Source: Staphylococcus equorum (GTDB lineage: Bacteria > Bacillota > Bacilli > Staphylococcales > Staphylococcaceae). Taken from it: DNA of 64,000 nt. The DNA lies in assembly GCF_029024965.1 (NCBI RefSeq), contig NZ_CP118982.1:744001-808000 (forward strand), given 5' to 3'. The notes beneath the pieces were generated by a model. It saw nothing but the letters and a program-made list of their open reading frames with translations, ran no database searches and was not told the DNA's origin. The position numbers and the translations under genes are program-made. The first letter of the stretch is position 1. Every line of letters begins with the position of its first letter. This document shows, piece by piece, positions 8,897-18,003 of the stretch.

Positions 8897-10057
8897 ATGT
8901 TACAAGCCATGCATGATAAGTTTGAAACTTTGTTTGGCGTTAAGGCTGAAGTCAGTGCTTTTGCTCCGGGACGCATTAATTTAATAGGCGAACATACGGA
9001 TTACAACGGTGGGTATGTTTTTCCAGCTGCGATTGAGTTGGGTACATATGGCCTAGCTACAAAGCGAGATGATAAACTTATTCAACTTTATTCAAATAAT
9101 TTTGAAGAGGTTGGTATGATTACATTTACGTTAGATGAATTAGAATTCGAAACGGCACATGATTGGGCAAATTATCCTAAAGGTGTAGTTAAATATTTAA
9201 GTGAACAATTCTCTGACATAGATCATGGTTTCAATATTTTAGTTGAAGGAAATATTCCAAATGGGGCAAGTTTGTCATCGTCAGCGTCTATTGAATTATT
9301 AACTGGCTGGCTCATTAAGCAGTTGTTTACTTTAGATTTAGAACGCTTAGCACTTATAAAAATTGGACAGCGTGTTGAAAATAAATTTATTGGTGTCAAT
9401 TCAGGTATTATGGATCAATTTATTATTGGTATGGGTAAAGCTGAACAAGCAATATTACTAGATACTGCAACTTTAGAATTTGATTATGTACCTGCGAAAT
9501 TTGGAGATTATGTCATATCAATTATGAATACGAACAAGCGACGTTCTCTTACAGAAAGTAAATATAATGAACGTAGAGCACAATGTGAGTCGGCATTAGC
9601 TTCGTTGCAACAAGCACTTGATATTGCATCATTAGGGGAGCTGTCATTAGAACAATTTGAACAGCATCAAGATCTTATTGAGGATGAAGTGAAGCGTCGT
9701 CGTGCAAGACACGCAGTTTCGGAGAATGAACGCACGAAAAAAGCACATCGAGCGTTAGCAGAAAATAACTTTAATCAATTTGGAAAGTTATTAAATGAAT
9801 CTCACACATCATTAAAAGAAGATTATGAAGTTACAGGGATAGAATTAGATACATTAGCAGAAACAGCTCAGCAAGTTGATGGCGTGTTGGGAGCTAGAAT
9901 GACTGGTGCTGGCTTCGCAGGTTGCGCAATTGCTTTAGTGCATAAAGATAGTGTAAAACAATTGGAAAATGAAGTTTCTAAACAATATATAGAGCGCATA
10001 GGTTACGCTCCGTCATTTTATCATGTGGGTATAAGTGATGGCGTTAAATCATTATAA
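8897..10057 (+). CDS. galK: Galactokinase
   Basis: A 386-residue GHMP kinase that phosphorylates galactose to galactose-1-phosphate, the first Leloir step. All three signatures are present: the galactokinase motif GRINLIGEHTDYNGGYVFP (residues ~26-44), the phosphate-binding loop GASLSSSASIELLTG (~126-140) and the C-terminal GARMTGAGFAGCAI. The ATG follows GGAGGAGTGGGTTATT. It opens the galKET operon behind a regulated promoter. Confidence 0.97.
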   Translation: MLQAMHDKFETLFGVKAEVSAFAPGRINLIGEHTDYNGGYVFPAAIELGTYGLATKRDDKLIQLYSNNFEEVGMITFTLDELEFETAHDWANYPKGVVKYLSEQFSDIDHGFNILVEGNIPNGASLSSSASIELLTGWLIKQLFTLDLERLALIKIGQRVENKFIGVNSGIMDQFIIGMGKAEQAILLDTATLEFDYVPAKFGDYVISIMNTNKRRSLTESKYNERRAQCESALASLQQALDIASLGELSLEQFEQHQDLIEDEVKRRRARHAVSENERTKKAHRALAENNFNQFGKLLNESHTSLKEDYEVTGIELDTLAETAQQVDGVLGARMTGAGFAGCAIALVHKDSVKQLENEVSKQYIERIGYAPSFYHVGISDGVKSL

Positions 10058-10092
10058 GTTATTAATCAATGGATAGAGAAAGGATTTTGTAT

Positions 10093-11094
10093 ATGTCTGT
10101 TTTAGTTTTAGGTGGCGCTGGTTATATAGGAAGTCATGCGGTAGATCAGTTAATTGCAAGAGGATACAACGTTATTGTAGTAGATAATCTAGGTACAGGA
10201 CATAGAGCAGCTGTGCATAAAGAAGCTACGTTTTATGAAGGAGACATTCGAGACAAAGCATTTTTAGATGATGTCTTTAATAACGAAAGCATCGAAGGTG
10301 TATTCCATTTTTGTGCTTATTCATTAGTTGGTGAATCTGTTGAAAAACCGTTAGCCTATTTCAATAATAATGTGCACGGATTACAAGTGTTATTAGAAGT
10401 CATGTATGACCATCAGGTAGAACATATTATTTTTTCTTCGACAGCTGCAGTTTATGGTGAGCCAGATTCAGTACCTATTACTGAGGAAGATTCTAAAACA
10501 CCTACAAGTCCATATGGTGAAAGTAAATTGATGATGGAGAAAATGATGCACTGGAGTCATGAAGCATACGGGGTTAATTATGCAGCACTGCGTTATTTTA
10601 ATGTTGCAGGTGCTAAAGAAAATGGCGCTATTGGTGAAGACCACCGTCCAGAGACACATCTTATACCAATTGTATTAGAAGTCGCACTTGGACAAAGAGA
10701 ACACTTAACAATATTCGGTGATAATTATGATACAGAAGATGGGTCATGTATTCGTGATTATCTTCACGTCGTTGATTTAATAGATGCGCATATTTTGGCG
10801 TATCAACATTTACAAAACGGCGGAGCATCTGGTGCATTTAATTTAGGAAGCAGTCAAGGTTATTCGGTATTTGAAATTCTAGAAGCTGCAAGAACAGTAA
10901 CAAATGAACCTATTGAAGCAGTAGTAGGAGAAAGAAGAGCAGGTGATCCAAGTAAATTAATCGCATCAAGTGATAAGGCGCAACAAGTGCTTGGCTGGAA
11001 ACCACAGCACGATAACATTAATGATATTATTAATTCAGCGTGGCAATGGCATCATCAACATCCAAATGGATATCAAGAAAATGTGGAGGGTTAA
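10093..11094 (+). CDS. galE: UDP-glucose 4-epimerase
   Basis: A 333-residue extended short-chain dehydrogenase that interconverts UDP-galactose and UDP-glucose. Rossmann motif GGAGYIGSH at residues 7-15, the catalytic Ser in SSTAAVYG, and YGESK as the YxxxK pair. ATG 10093 is 8 nt behind GAAAGGA and begins just before the Rossmann strand, whereas an in-frame ATG at 10069 lacks an SD. It is 35 bp after galK and 3 bp before galT. Confidence 0.96.
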   Translation: MSVLVLGGAGYIGSHAVDQLIARGYNVIVVDNLGTGHRAAVHKEATFYEGDIRDKAFLDDVFNNESIEGVFHFCAYSLVGESVEKPLAYFNNNVHGLQVLLEVMYDHQVEHIIFSSTAAVYGEPDSVPITEEDSKTPTSPYGESKLMMEKMMHWSHEAYGVNYAALRYFNVAGAKENGAIGEDHRPETHLIPIVLEVALGQREHLTIFGDNYDTEDGSCIRDYLHVVDLIDAHILAYQHLQNGGASGAFNLGSSQGYSVFEILEAARTVTNEPIEAVVGERRAGDPSKLIASSDKAQQVLGWKPQHDNINDIINSAWQWHHQHPNGYQENVEG

Positions 11095-11097
11095 TGC

Positions 11098-12588
11098 ATG
11101 TTATTAAATCAACAATTAGTACAACAATTTGTATCACAAGCAATTTCGTATGGTGATTATGAAGAAGAAGATAGCATTTATATTCAAAACCAGCTATTGC
11201 GTAATTTAAATGCAAAAGGTATTGATGATTCAGCAGTGTCTGAATTAAATAAAGATGCGACAGCAAATGAAATTACACAATATTGGATTCGCCAAGCTGT
11301 TAGTGAAAATTGTATTGAAGATGCATTATATAGTAAAGAAATTGTTGAAGCTCAAATTCTAGACTTAATTACACCACGCCCATCGGTAATTGACCGCAAG
11401 TTTAACGAAGCATATAAAGAGTCACCAGAAGCGGCTACAGATTATTTTTATGACATAGCTAAACGTAATCACTATGTCAAAGAAGATGCAATTGCGAATA
11501 ATATTAATTATGATGTTGCTACTGAATACGGAGATATTGAAGTCACGATTAATCTATCAAAACCTGAAAAAGATGCAAAACAAATTGCAAAAGCGAAAGA
11601 AGCACCAGCTACCGCTTATCCGAAATGTGCATTATGCATAGAAAATGAAGGATTCAAAGGCTCAGTGCTACAAGCTGCAAGAACAAATCACCGCGTCATT
11701 CGCTTAAATTTAAATGGTGAAAAGTGGGGCTTCCAATTTTCGCCATATGCCTATTTTGCTGAACATAGTATTGTGTTATCTAAACAACATGTCCCTATGG
11801 AAATCAATAAAAATACTTTCATTAATTTGTTAGATTTTATAGATCAATTTCCTCATTATTTTATTGGGTCTAACGCGGATATACCTCTTGTGGGTGGATC
11901 AATTTTATCGCACAATCATTATCAAACTGGAAGACATGTATTTCCGATGGATAACGCTGCTGAAATAAATCAATTTACTATTGCTAATTATCCATCAGTT
12001 CAAGCTAGCACTTTAAATTGGCCAATGAGTGTTATTCGTTTGAAAGGCGACAATAGAGAGCAACTGATTGAAGCAGCTACTTATGTCATGACACAATGGA
12101 ATCAATATTCGGATGATAGTGTGGATATTAAAGCATTTAGCATTAATGGTGAACGTCATCATACGATTACACCAATCGCAAGATATAGGGAACAACAATA
12201 TGAATTAGACATTGTCTTAAGAGACAATCAAACTTCAGAACAATTCCCTGATGGCATCTTCCATCCACATAAAGACGTGCAACATATTAAGAAAGAAAAT
12301 ATAGGTCTAATTGAAGTAATGGGAACTGCTATATTACCAGGGCGACTAAAACAAGAATTACAACAAGTTAAAGATTATTTATTAGATAAAACTCAAATAG
12401 ATTTAGGAATACATCAACAATGGGCTGAAGAAATGAAACAATCATATGATATTAATGTAAATAATGTCGATGAAGTTGTAGATAAAGAAGTAGGATTTAA
12501 ATTCAAACGTGTATTAGAAGATGCTGGCGTATTTAAGAATACAGAACAAGGTCATCACGCGTTTAAACGCTTTATTGAACAACTATAA
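11098..12588 (+). CDS. galT: Galactose-1-phosphate uridylyltransferase (Firmicutes type)
   Basis: A 496-residue GalT of the long Firmicutes class, transferring UMP from UDP-glucose to galactose-1-phosphate. Typical segments are YPKCALCIENEGFKG (residues ~178-192), the region WGFQFSPYAYFAEHSIVL and the histidine-rich active-site stretch SHNHYQTGRHVFP (~272-284). ATG 11098 has GGAGGG 7 nt upstream, within the end of galE. It closes the galKET operon and is followed by a terminator. Confidence 0.95.
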   Translation: MLLNQQLVQQFVSQAISYGDYEEEDSIYIQNQLLRNLNAKGIDDSAVSELNKDATANEITQYWIRQAVSENCIEDALYSKEIVEAQILDLITPRPSVIDRKFNEAYKESPEAATDYFYDIAKRNHYVKEDAIANNINYDVATEYGDIEVTINLSKPEKDAKQIAKAKEAPATAYPKCALCIENEGFKGSVLQAARTNHRVIRLNLNGEKWGFQFSPYAYFAEHSIVLSKQHVPMEINKNTFINLLDFIDQFPHYFIGSNADIPLVGGSILSHNHYQTGRHVFPMDNAAEINQFTIANYPSVQASTLNWPMSVIRLKGDNREQLIEAATYVMTQWNQYSDDSVDIKAFSINGERHHTITPIARYREQQYELDIVLRDNQTSEQFPDGIFHPHKDVQHIKKENIGLIEVMGTAILPGRLKQELQQVKDYLLDKTQIDLGIHQQWAEEMKQSYDINVNNVDEVVDKEVGFKFKRVLEDAGVFKNTEQGHHAFKRFIEQL

Positions 12589-12622
12589 AACAGTGCATCA
12601 CAATTATAAAAAATATACGCTT

Positions 12623-12664
12623 ACAAAAGGCCTAAGTACTATCATTTAGGTCTTTTGTTTTTTT
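12623..12664 (+). terminator. Terminator after galT
   Basis: ACAAAAGGCCTAAG pairs with TTTAGGTCTTTTGT through G-U wobbles and ends in a T-rich run. It separates the gal operon from modABC. Confidence 0.8.
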
Positions 12665-12705
12665 ATGAATAAGAATATAATTATAAGTGATAGGAGTTGT
12701 TTTAT

Positions 12706-13491
12706 ATGAAAATAAAATATTTAATCGTAATGTTTATGACGCTATGTCTAGTATTAGCAGGGTGTTCAAATGGAAACAGTAAGAGCAAAAACGATAGCAA
12801 TTCTGATGGAAATGAAAAAAAACAAGAACTACATATTTCAGCAGCAGCAAGTCTGACTGACGCAACTAAAGAATTGAAACGAGCATTTGAAGCAGATCAT
12901 AAAGATGCAAATGTTACATTTAATTATGGTGGGTCTGGTTCATTAAGACAACAGATTGAAAAAGGTGCACCTGTAGATGTATTTATGTCAGCAAACAAGA
13001 AAGACGTTGATGCATTACAAGATAAAGATAAAGCACAAAATACATATGAATACGCTAAAAATAAACTCGTACTTATTGGTGCCAAGGACAGTAATTATAA
13101 ATCGGTTGAATCTCTACAAGAAGGCGATAAATTAGCCATTGGTGAGGTTAATTCTGTGCCAGCGGGGAAATACGCTCAGCAATATTTAAAAGATAACGGT
13201 TTATACGAACAAGTGAAACCTAATTTAGTATTTGCTAAAGATGTGCGACAAGTACTAAACTATGTTGAAAAAGGTAATGCGCAATTAGGGTATGTGTATA
13301 AAACTGACTTATATCAAAGCCAGCAAAATGGCGAGAGTCATGTTAAAGAAATCGATGCAGCTGATTTAAAGCAACCCATTGTTTATAAAGCAGCGACAAC
13401 ATCAGATAAGCAGTTAGCTAAAGCATGGATTGACTTTCTTAAGACAGATCAAGCTAAAGAAATATTAGAAAAATATCAATTTGAAGCATAG
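12706..13491 (+). CDS. modA: Molybdate-binding lipoprotein ModA
   Basis: A 261-residue molybdate-binding protein. Lipoprotein signal with lipobox LAGC, lipidation Cys20, then a Ser/Asn/Lys-rich linker. The ModA core begins HISAAASLTDATKELKRAF and includes NYGGSGSLRQQIEKGAPVDVFMSANKKD, the oxyanion-binding stretches of the family. ATG 12706 follows AGGAG by 9 nt. It is the first gene of modABC, with modB starting 12 bp later. Confidence 0.95.
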   Translation: MKIKYLIVMFMTLCLVLAGCSNGNSKSKNDSNSDGNEKKQELHISAAASLTDATKELKRAFEADHKDANVTFNYGGSGSLRQQIEKGAPVDVFMSANKKDVDALQDKDKAQNTYEYAKNKLVLIGAKDSNYKSVESLQEGDKLAIGEVNSVPAGKYAQQYLKDNGLYEQVKPNLVFAKDVRQVLNYVEKGNAQLGYVYKTDLYQSQQNGESHVKEIDAADLKQPIVYKAATTSDKQLAKAWIDFLKTDQAKEILEKYQFEA

Positions 13492-13503
13492 GAGGTTTTA
13501 GCA

Positions 13504-14175
13504 ATGGTAGATGTTACACCATTTTGGATATCACTCAAAGTAGCTGTTATTAGTACAATCATCGTTACTTTTATTGGTATCGTTGTTTCAAGATGGTTGT
13601 ATAAACGACATGGTTTTATTGCTAGAATCTTAGAAAGTATAATTATTTTACCTATTGTATTACCACCAACTGTTATGGGATTTATTTTATTAATTGTCTT
13701 TTCACCTAGAAGTTTTGTTGGTGCATTTTTTACAGATGTATTAAATTTACCAGTAGTTTTTACGCTGACTGGAGCAGTTATTGCATCTGTGATTGTGAGT
13801 TTTCCATTGATGTATCAACATACTGTTCAAGGGTTTCGGAGTATAGATAATAAAATGCTCAATACTGCACGAACGATGGGTGCAAGTGAAAACAAGATAT
13901 TTTTCAAATTAATTTTACCATTGTCCAAGCGTCCGATATTATCAGGAATTATGATGAGCTTTGCCCGAGCAATAGGGGAATTTGGTGCGACACTGATGGT
14001 TGCTGGTTACATACCTAATAAAACGAATACGTTACCTTTAGAAATATACTTTTTAGTAGAACAAGGTAAAGAAAATCAAGCGTGGTTGTGGGTGATTGTC
14101 CTTGTCGCATTTGCGATTACAGTAATTGGCACAATCAATGTGTTGAATAAAGACCGTTATCGGGAGGTAGATTAA
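13504..14175 (+). CDS. modB: Molybdate ABC transporter permease ModB
   Basis: A 223-residue permease with about five to six membrane spans, including LPIVLPPTVMGFILL. The EAA loop is seen as ARTMGASENKIFFKLILPLSKRPILSG, and ARAIGEFGATLMVAGYIP is characteristic of ModB/CysT-type molybdate and sulfate permeases. A strong AGGAGG precedes the ATG. It forms the channel used by ModA and ModC. Confidence 0.95.
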   Translation: MVDVTPFWISLKVAVISTIIVTFIGIVVSRWLYKRHGFIARILESIIILPIVLPPTVMGFILLIVFSPRSFVGAFFTDVLNLPVVFTLTGAVIASVIVSFPLMYQHTVQGFRSIDNKMLNTARTMGASENKIFFKLILPLSKRPILSGIMMSFARAIGEFGATLMVAGYIPNKTNTLPLEIYFLVEQGKENQAWLWVIVLVAFAITVIGTINVLNKDRYREVD

Positions 14176-14781
14176 TTGTTGAAATTACATTTAGAGCATG
14201 CGCTCAAAAACACGCAATTGCATATGAAGATACAAGATATTGAACCTAAAATTTATGCAGTTAAAGGTCCTTCCGGTATTGGTAAAACAACAATTTTAAA
14301 TATTATAGCAGGATTGAAAAGTGCAAATAAGGCATATATAGAAGTTAATGAACGTATTTTAACTGATACGCCTAACAATATAGATATGAAAATTCAACAG
14401 CGTAATATTGGCTACTTATTTCAAGATTATCAATTGTTTCCTAATATGGATGTGTATCAGAATATAACTTTTATGGCGCAACCTTCTGAACATATAGAGA
14501 CTTTGATGCATCAATTAAACATTGCGCATTTAAAGCCACAGTTTCCAATGAGACTGTCGGGTGGAGAATCCCAGCGTGTGGCATTAGCAAGAACATTAAG
14601 TACTAGACCAGATCTCATATTATTGGACGAACCATTTTCAAGCTTGGATGATACGACTAAAGATGAAAGTATTCAGTTAGTAAAGCGCATATTTGAAGAG
14701 TGGCAAATACCAATTATTTTTGTAACACATTCTAATTATGAAGCAGAGGCACTGGCTCATGAAGTGATTAATATTGAATGA
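14176..14781 (+). CDS. modC: Molybdate ABC transporter ATPase ModC (short form)
   Basis: A 201-residue ABC ATPase: Walker A GPSGIGKTT near residue 33, signature LSGGESQRVALARTL, Walker B LILLDEPFSSLD and switch His in FVTHS. It begins at TTG 14176 directly after the modB stop, 8 nt behind GGGAGG; a second TTG follows at once. The protein stops after the ATPase domain and lacks the C-terminal molybdate-binding TOBE region of the ~350-residue E. coli ModC. It therefore cannot sense molybdate that way. Confidence 0.93.
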   Translation: MLKLHLEHALKNTQLHMKIQDIEPKIYAVKGPSGIGKTTILNIIAGLKSANKAYIEVNERILTDTPNNIDMKIQQRNIGYLFQDYQLFPNMDVYQNITFMAQPSEHIETLMHQLNIAHLKPQFPMRLSGGESQRVALARTLSTRPDLILLDEPFSSLDDTTKDESIQLVKRIFEEWQIPIIFVTHSNYEAEALAHEVINIE

Positions 14782-14858
14782 GTGATTGCCGATAAGATGC
14801 CACAATCACAAGATATATTCTAGGTGATTAGGTACTTGTGAAATTATAAGATATTAAA

Positions 14859-14901
14859 AATAAGACCCATCCATTATTAGTATTTATGGATGGGTCTTAT
14901 T
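14859..14901. terminator. Bidirectional terminator between modC and the GbsR-like gene
   Basis: A perfect 16-bp stem, AATAAGACCCATCCAT/ATGGATGGGTCTTATT with an 11-nt loop, lies between convergent genes. Confidence 0.88.
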
Positions 14902-14916
14902 GTGTTGACGTGTCGA

Positions 14917-15471
14917 TTATAATTTATTTTCCGGAATTGGAAAATAGTCAAATATTTCTCCTGAATTGAGCGCATCTGTTAGAGTAGATAGCCAAGCATA
15001 ATAGAGTTTAGAATGTTCTATTTGCTCTAAAATTTCTTGTGCTTCTTCTATGATTTCAGGTGTAGCAGTTTCAGAATGAATAATGGGATTCAATAAAGAT
15101 TCAGCTTTGTATATTGCTTCTGAATTCAATTTGATTTCACGTTTCCATTTTTGTGAAAAGAAGTTTCCAAAAAACGTAAAAAAGTCTTTTTCAGCAGTAA
15201 AGTGTTGTTTTCTACTTCCTCGAACAAACTCTTGTTTTACGCCATCAAATTCTTGCAGTCTTTTAACACCTGCACTCATGCTGGGCTTACTCATTTGTAA
15301 TTCATAACGCATTTCATCTAGTGTCATATTACTTTGTTCAAAAACCATCGTGCCATATAGATTACCTACACTACGATTGACTCCATAAAGATCCATCGTT
15401 TCTCCAATTGAATTGATGACGATATCTTTTGCTTGCTCCAATAGTTGTTCATAGTCTTTTGAACGTGCCAT
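14917..15471 (-). CDS. GbsR/MarR-family transcriptional regulator
   Basis: A 184-residue winged-helix regulator of the GbsR group (relatives: B. subtilis GbsR/OpcR, staphylococcal CudC), which control choline/glycine betaine genes. Family-typical segments are INSIGETMDLYGVNRSVGNLYGTM and MTLDEMRYELQMSKPSMSAGVKRLQEF (the HTH). The ATG is preceded by a good SD on the minus strand. No choline or betaine genes adjoin it; it sits between modC and moeB. Its target is therefore unknown. Confidence 0.82.
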   Translation of the reverse strand: MARSKDYEQLLEQAKDIVINSIGETMDLYGVNRSVGNLYGTMVFEQSNMTLDEMRYELQMSKPSMSAGVKRLQEFDGVKQEFVRGSRKQHFTAEKDFFTFFGNFFSQKWKREIKLNSEAIYKAESLLNPIIHSETATPEIIEEAQEILEQIEHSKLYYAWLSTLTDALNSGEIFDYFPIPENKL

Positions 15472-15681
15472 TGATTCACCTCCATGTAATAGTTAACTTA
15501 TTGTAACACGAACATATAATTAAAGGATATGCTTTATAAGTAACGTGCGGCATGATTTAGAGCATATTAAGTGTATTAATAAAACCATTAACATTTCTAG
15601 TTATACCAATCATTGTTAGTGCTCAGAATCAAAAAAATACATAGGGAATTCACTACTTTTTGTAATATTAATGGCAAACCG

Positions 15682-15710
15682 TTGTTACTCTCGCATGCAA
15701 GATTTATAAT
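15682..15710 (+). promoter_or_regulatory. moeB promoter
   Basis: TTGTTA (15682-15687) and TATAAT (15705-15710) are separated by 17 bp, about 30 bp upstream of the moeB start. Confidence 0.65.
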
Positions 15711-15742
15711 GGATACAATGATGTATAGAGAGGGTTATTGTA

Positions 15743-16747
15743 GTGACAAAAGACCGCTATTCAAGACAAACGTTATTTAAACATATAGGTCCTAAAGGAC
15801 AAGATAAAATCATGCAATCACACGTGCTCATTGTAGGCGTGGGGGCACTTGGTACGCATCTTGCTGAAAGTTTAGTTAGAGCAGGGGTTGGTACATTAAC
15901 TATTGTAGACAGAGATTATATCGAATATAGTAATCTTCAAAGACAAACGTTATTTAGTGAATCGGATGCGTTGGAAGGTTTGCCAAAAGTTGTTGCTGCT
16001 AAACAAAAATTATTGGATATTAGACAAGATTTGAAGATTCATAGTTATATTGCACATGTAAATCGTCAGTTTTTAGATGACAATGCTGGTTCAGCTCAAC
16101 TTATATTAGATGCAACAGATAACTTTGAAACGAGACAGTTAATTAATGATTTTGCTTTTCGAAAAGGCATACCGTGGATTTATGGTGGGGTAGTCCAAAG
16201 TACTTATGTAGAAGCTGCTTTTATTCCAGGACACACGCCATGTTTTAATTGCTTAGTGCCACAGTTACCAGCTATAAATATGACATGTGATACGGTAGGT
16301 GTAATTCAACCTGCAGTGACGATGACTACAAGTTTGCAGATGAGGGATGCGCTAAAAATTTTAACAGAACAACACGTTTCGACTAAAGTAACTTATGGAG
16401 ATTTATGGGAAGGCACACACTTTACATTTGGATTTAGTAAACTACAACGGAGCGATTGCAAGACTTGTGGTTGCGCACCTACTTATCCACATTTAAATGA
16501 AACGAAACGACAGTTTGCTAGTTTGTGTGGTAGGGATACAGTGCAATACGAAAACCCTAATATTTCCCAGGAAATATTAGAAACATTTTTAACTCAGCAA
16601 AATATTGCCTATCGACGTAATCCTTATATGATTCACTTTGAATATAATGGCTATCGCATTGTTAGCTTTAAAGGTGGCAGATTACTGATACATGGTATGA
16701 CGAATCCTCAACAAGCGATTACTTTAATAAACCAACTATTTGGCTAA
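15743..16747 (+). CDS. moeB: Molybdopterin-synthase adenylyltransferase MoeB
   Basis: A 334-residue E1-like enzyme that adenylates the C-terminal glycine of MoaD so that it can be thiocarboxylated. ThiF/MoeB fold: GVGALGTHLAESLVRAGVG (ATP/Rossmann, residues ~32-50), DRDYIEYSNLQRQTLF and DATDNFETRQLIN. Two zinc-type Cys pairs are seen (CFNC near 173 and CKTC near 241). Start is GTG 15743 behind AGAGAGGG. About 85 residues follow the core domain without a rhodanese active site. Thirteen bp separate it from moaB. Confidence 0.93.
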   Translation: MTKDRYSRQTLFKHIGPKGQDKIMQSHVLIVGVGALGTHLAESLVRAGVGTLTIVDRDYIEYSNLQRQTLFSESDALEGLPKVVAAKQKLLDIRQDLKIHSYIAHVNRQFLDDNAGSAQLILDATDNFETRQLINDFAFRKGIPWIYGGVVQSTYVEAAFIPGHTPCFNCLVPQLPAINMTCDTVGVIQPAVTMTTSLQMRDALKILTEQHVSTKVTYGDLWEGTHFTFGFSKLQRSDCKTCGCAPTYPHLNETKRQFASLCGRDTVQYENPNISQEILETFLTQQNIAYRRNPYMIHFEYNGYRIVSFKGGRLLIHGMTNPQQAITLINQLFG

Positions 16748-16759
16748 AGGAGTGTAAAA

Positions 16760-17260
16760 ATGCATACAAATGTTAAGTTAAATCAAGATATAAAATGTGC
16801 AGTATTGACAGTTTCTGATACAAGAGATTATAAGACAGACAAGGGTGGTAAATTAGTAATAGAGCTGTTATCGGAATTAAATGTTTCAATCGATAAGTCA
16901 CATTATAAAATAGTAAAAGATGAACAAGAAGCGATTCAAATGCAAGTTGAGCAATGGTTAAGTGAAGACATCGATGTGATTGTTACTACAGGTGGCACTG
17001 GTATTGCACAAAGAGATGTAACTATAGAAGCAGTATCTTCATTTTTCACTAAAGAAATTGAAGGATTTGGAGAGCTGTTTAGATATCTTAGTTATGCTGA
17101 GGATGTTGGTACGAGAGCATTATTGTCTCGAGCAATCGCGGGGACAGTAAATGAAAAGTTAATCTTTAGTATTCCAGGATCTACTGGAGCTGTTAAATTA
17201 GCATTGGAGAAGTTAATAAAACCAGAATTAAATCATTTGGTTAAAGAAATAACTAAATAA
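16760..17260 (+). CDS. moaB: Molybdenum cofactor biosynthesis protein MoaB
   Basis: A 166-residue MoaB/Mog-type protein that binds molybdopterin and probably adenylates it before metal insertion. Motifs: [18 protein letters not shown] near the N-terminus, the nucleotide-binding [16 protein letters not shown] (residues ~76-91) and [18 protein letters not shown] near the C-terminus. Start ATG behind AAAGGAGTG. It shares the moeB transcript. Confidence 0.93.
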   Translation: MHTNVKLNQDIKCAVLTVSDTRDYKTDKGGKLVIELLSELNVSIDKSHYKIVKDEQEAIQMQVEQWLSEDIDVIVTTGGTGIAQRDVTIEAVSSFFTKEIEGFGELFRYLSYAEDVGTRALLSRAIAGTVNEKLIFSIPGSTGAVKLALEKLIKPELNHLVKEITK

Positions 17261-17421
17261 AGAGGGTGAGAAGAATCAAAATACGAAATTTGATATCTTT
17301 CCCGCCCTCTCATAAGGTTTACTAGAAAAAAGAATACAAGAGCTTCACACTCGTGTATTTATATATGAGATAGGCTACTGCCAAAATAATTATTGAGGCT
17401 GAGACACGTATTTATGTCTTA
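17261..17421 (+). repeat. Dispersed intergenic repeat, degenerate copy with central deletion
   Basis: This copy has the same orientation as the element at 32451-32675. Its left end is a GAGGG...CCCTC hairpin, then TTTACTAGAAAA, CTACTGCCAAAATAATTATTGAGGCTGAGACA at the right and a closing TATGTCTTA. About 65 bp of the middle of the long copies is missing. It fills the gap between the convergent moaB and moaC genes, and its end hairpins may act as terminators. Confidence 0.7.
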
Positions 17422-17453
17422 GAGATTTTATTCGAGTTGAGCGTAAATATTAA

Positions 17454-17939
17454 CTATGCTTTTCGTTCAAAATCACCAGATTTACCACCTGATTTAGATA
17501 GTAAATAAGTTTCGCCAATAACCATACCTTTGTCTAAAGCTTTTGTCATATCATATACAGTAAGTGCTACAGCAGTTGCAGCAGTTAATGCTTCCATTTC
17601 GACACCTGTTTTTCCAGTAGTAGACACAGTTGCTTGGATATTCAAAGTGAAAGATTGCGTATTCTTCTGCCACTGAAATTCAACATCAATACCTGTTAGT
17701 GGTAAAGGATGACACATTGGAATAATATCAGCAGTGTTTTTAGCTGCCATAATACCTGCAATTTGTGCAGTATTAAGAACATTTCCTTTTTTATTTGTAT
17801 GATCAACAATTTGTTGATGGATTTCTGGGTTTACGGTAATGCTTGAATGTGCGATTGCAGTACGTTTCGTAATATTTTTTTCAGAAACATCTACCATTTT
17901 AGCATTGCCCTGTTCATTAATATGTGTAAATTCAGACAA
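17454..17939 (-). CDS. moaC: Cyclic pyranopterin monophosphate synthase MoaC
   Basis: A 161-residue MoaC, which converts the MoaA product to cyclic pyranopterin monophosphate. Conserved stretches: [16 protein letters not shown], the active-site [16 protein letters not shown] (residues ~74-89), [23 protein letters not shown], and the Lys-rich KSGGKSGDF tail. The start is TTG 17939, 6 nt after AGGAGGG. It is the only cofactor gene on the minus strand, divergent from moeA. Confidence 0.95.
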   Translation of the reverse strand: MSEFTHINEQGNAKMVDVSEKNITKRTAIAHSSITVNPEIHQQIVDHTNKKGNVLNTAQIAGIMAAKNTADIIPMCHPLPLTGIDVEFQWQKNTQSFTLNIQATVSTTGKTGVEMEALTAATAVALTVYDMTKALDKGMVIGETYLLSKSGGKSGDFERKA

Positions 17940-18003
17940 ACATATCCCTCCTAATCGTTTTCTAGTATATCACGAAATTAATTAATATAAGGAGTAGATT
18001 TAG

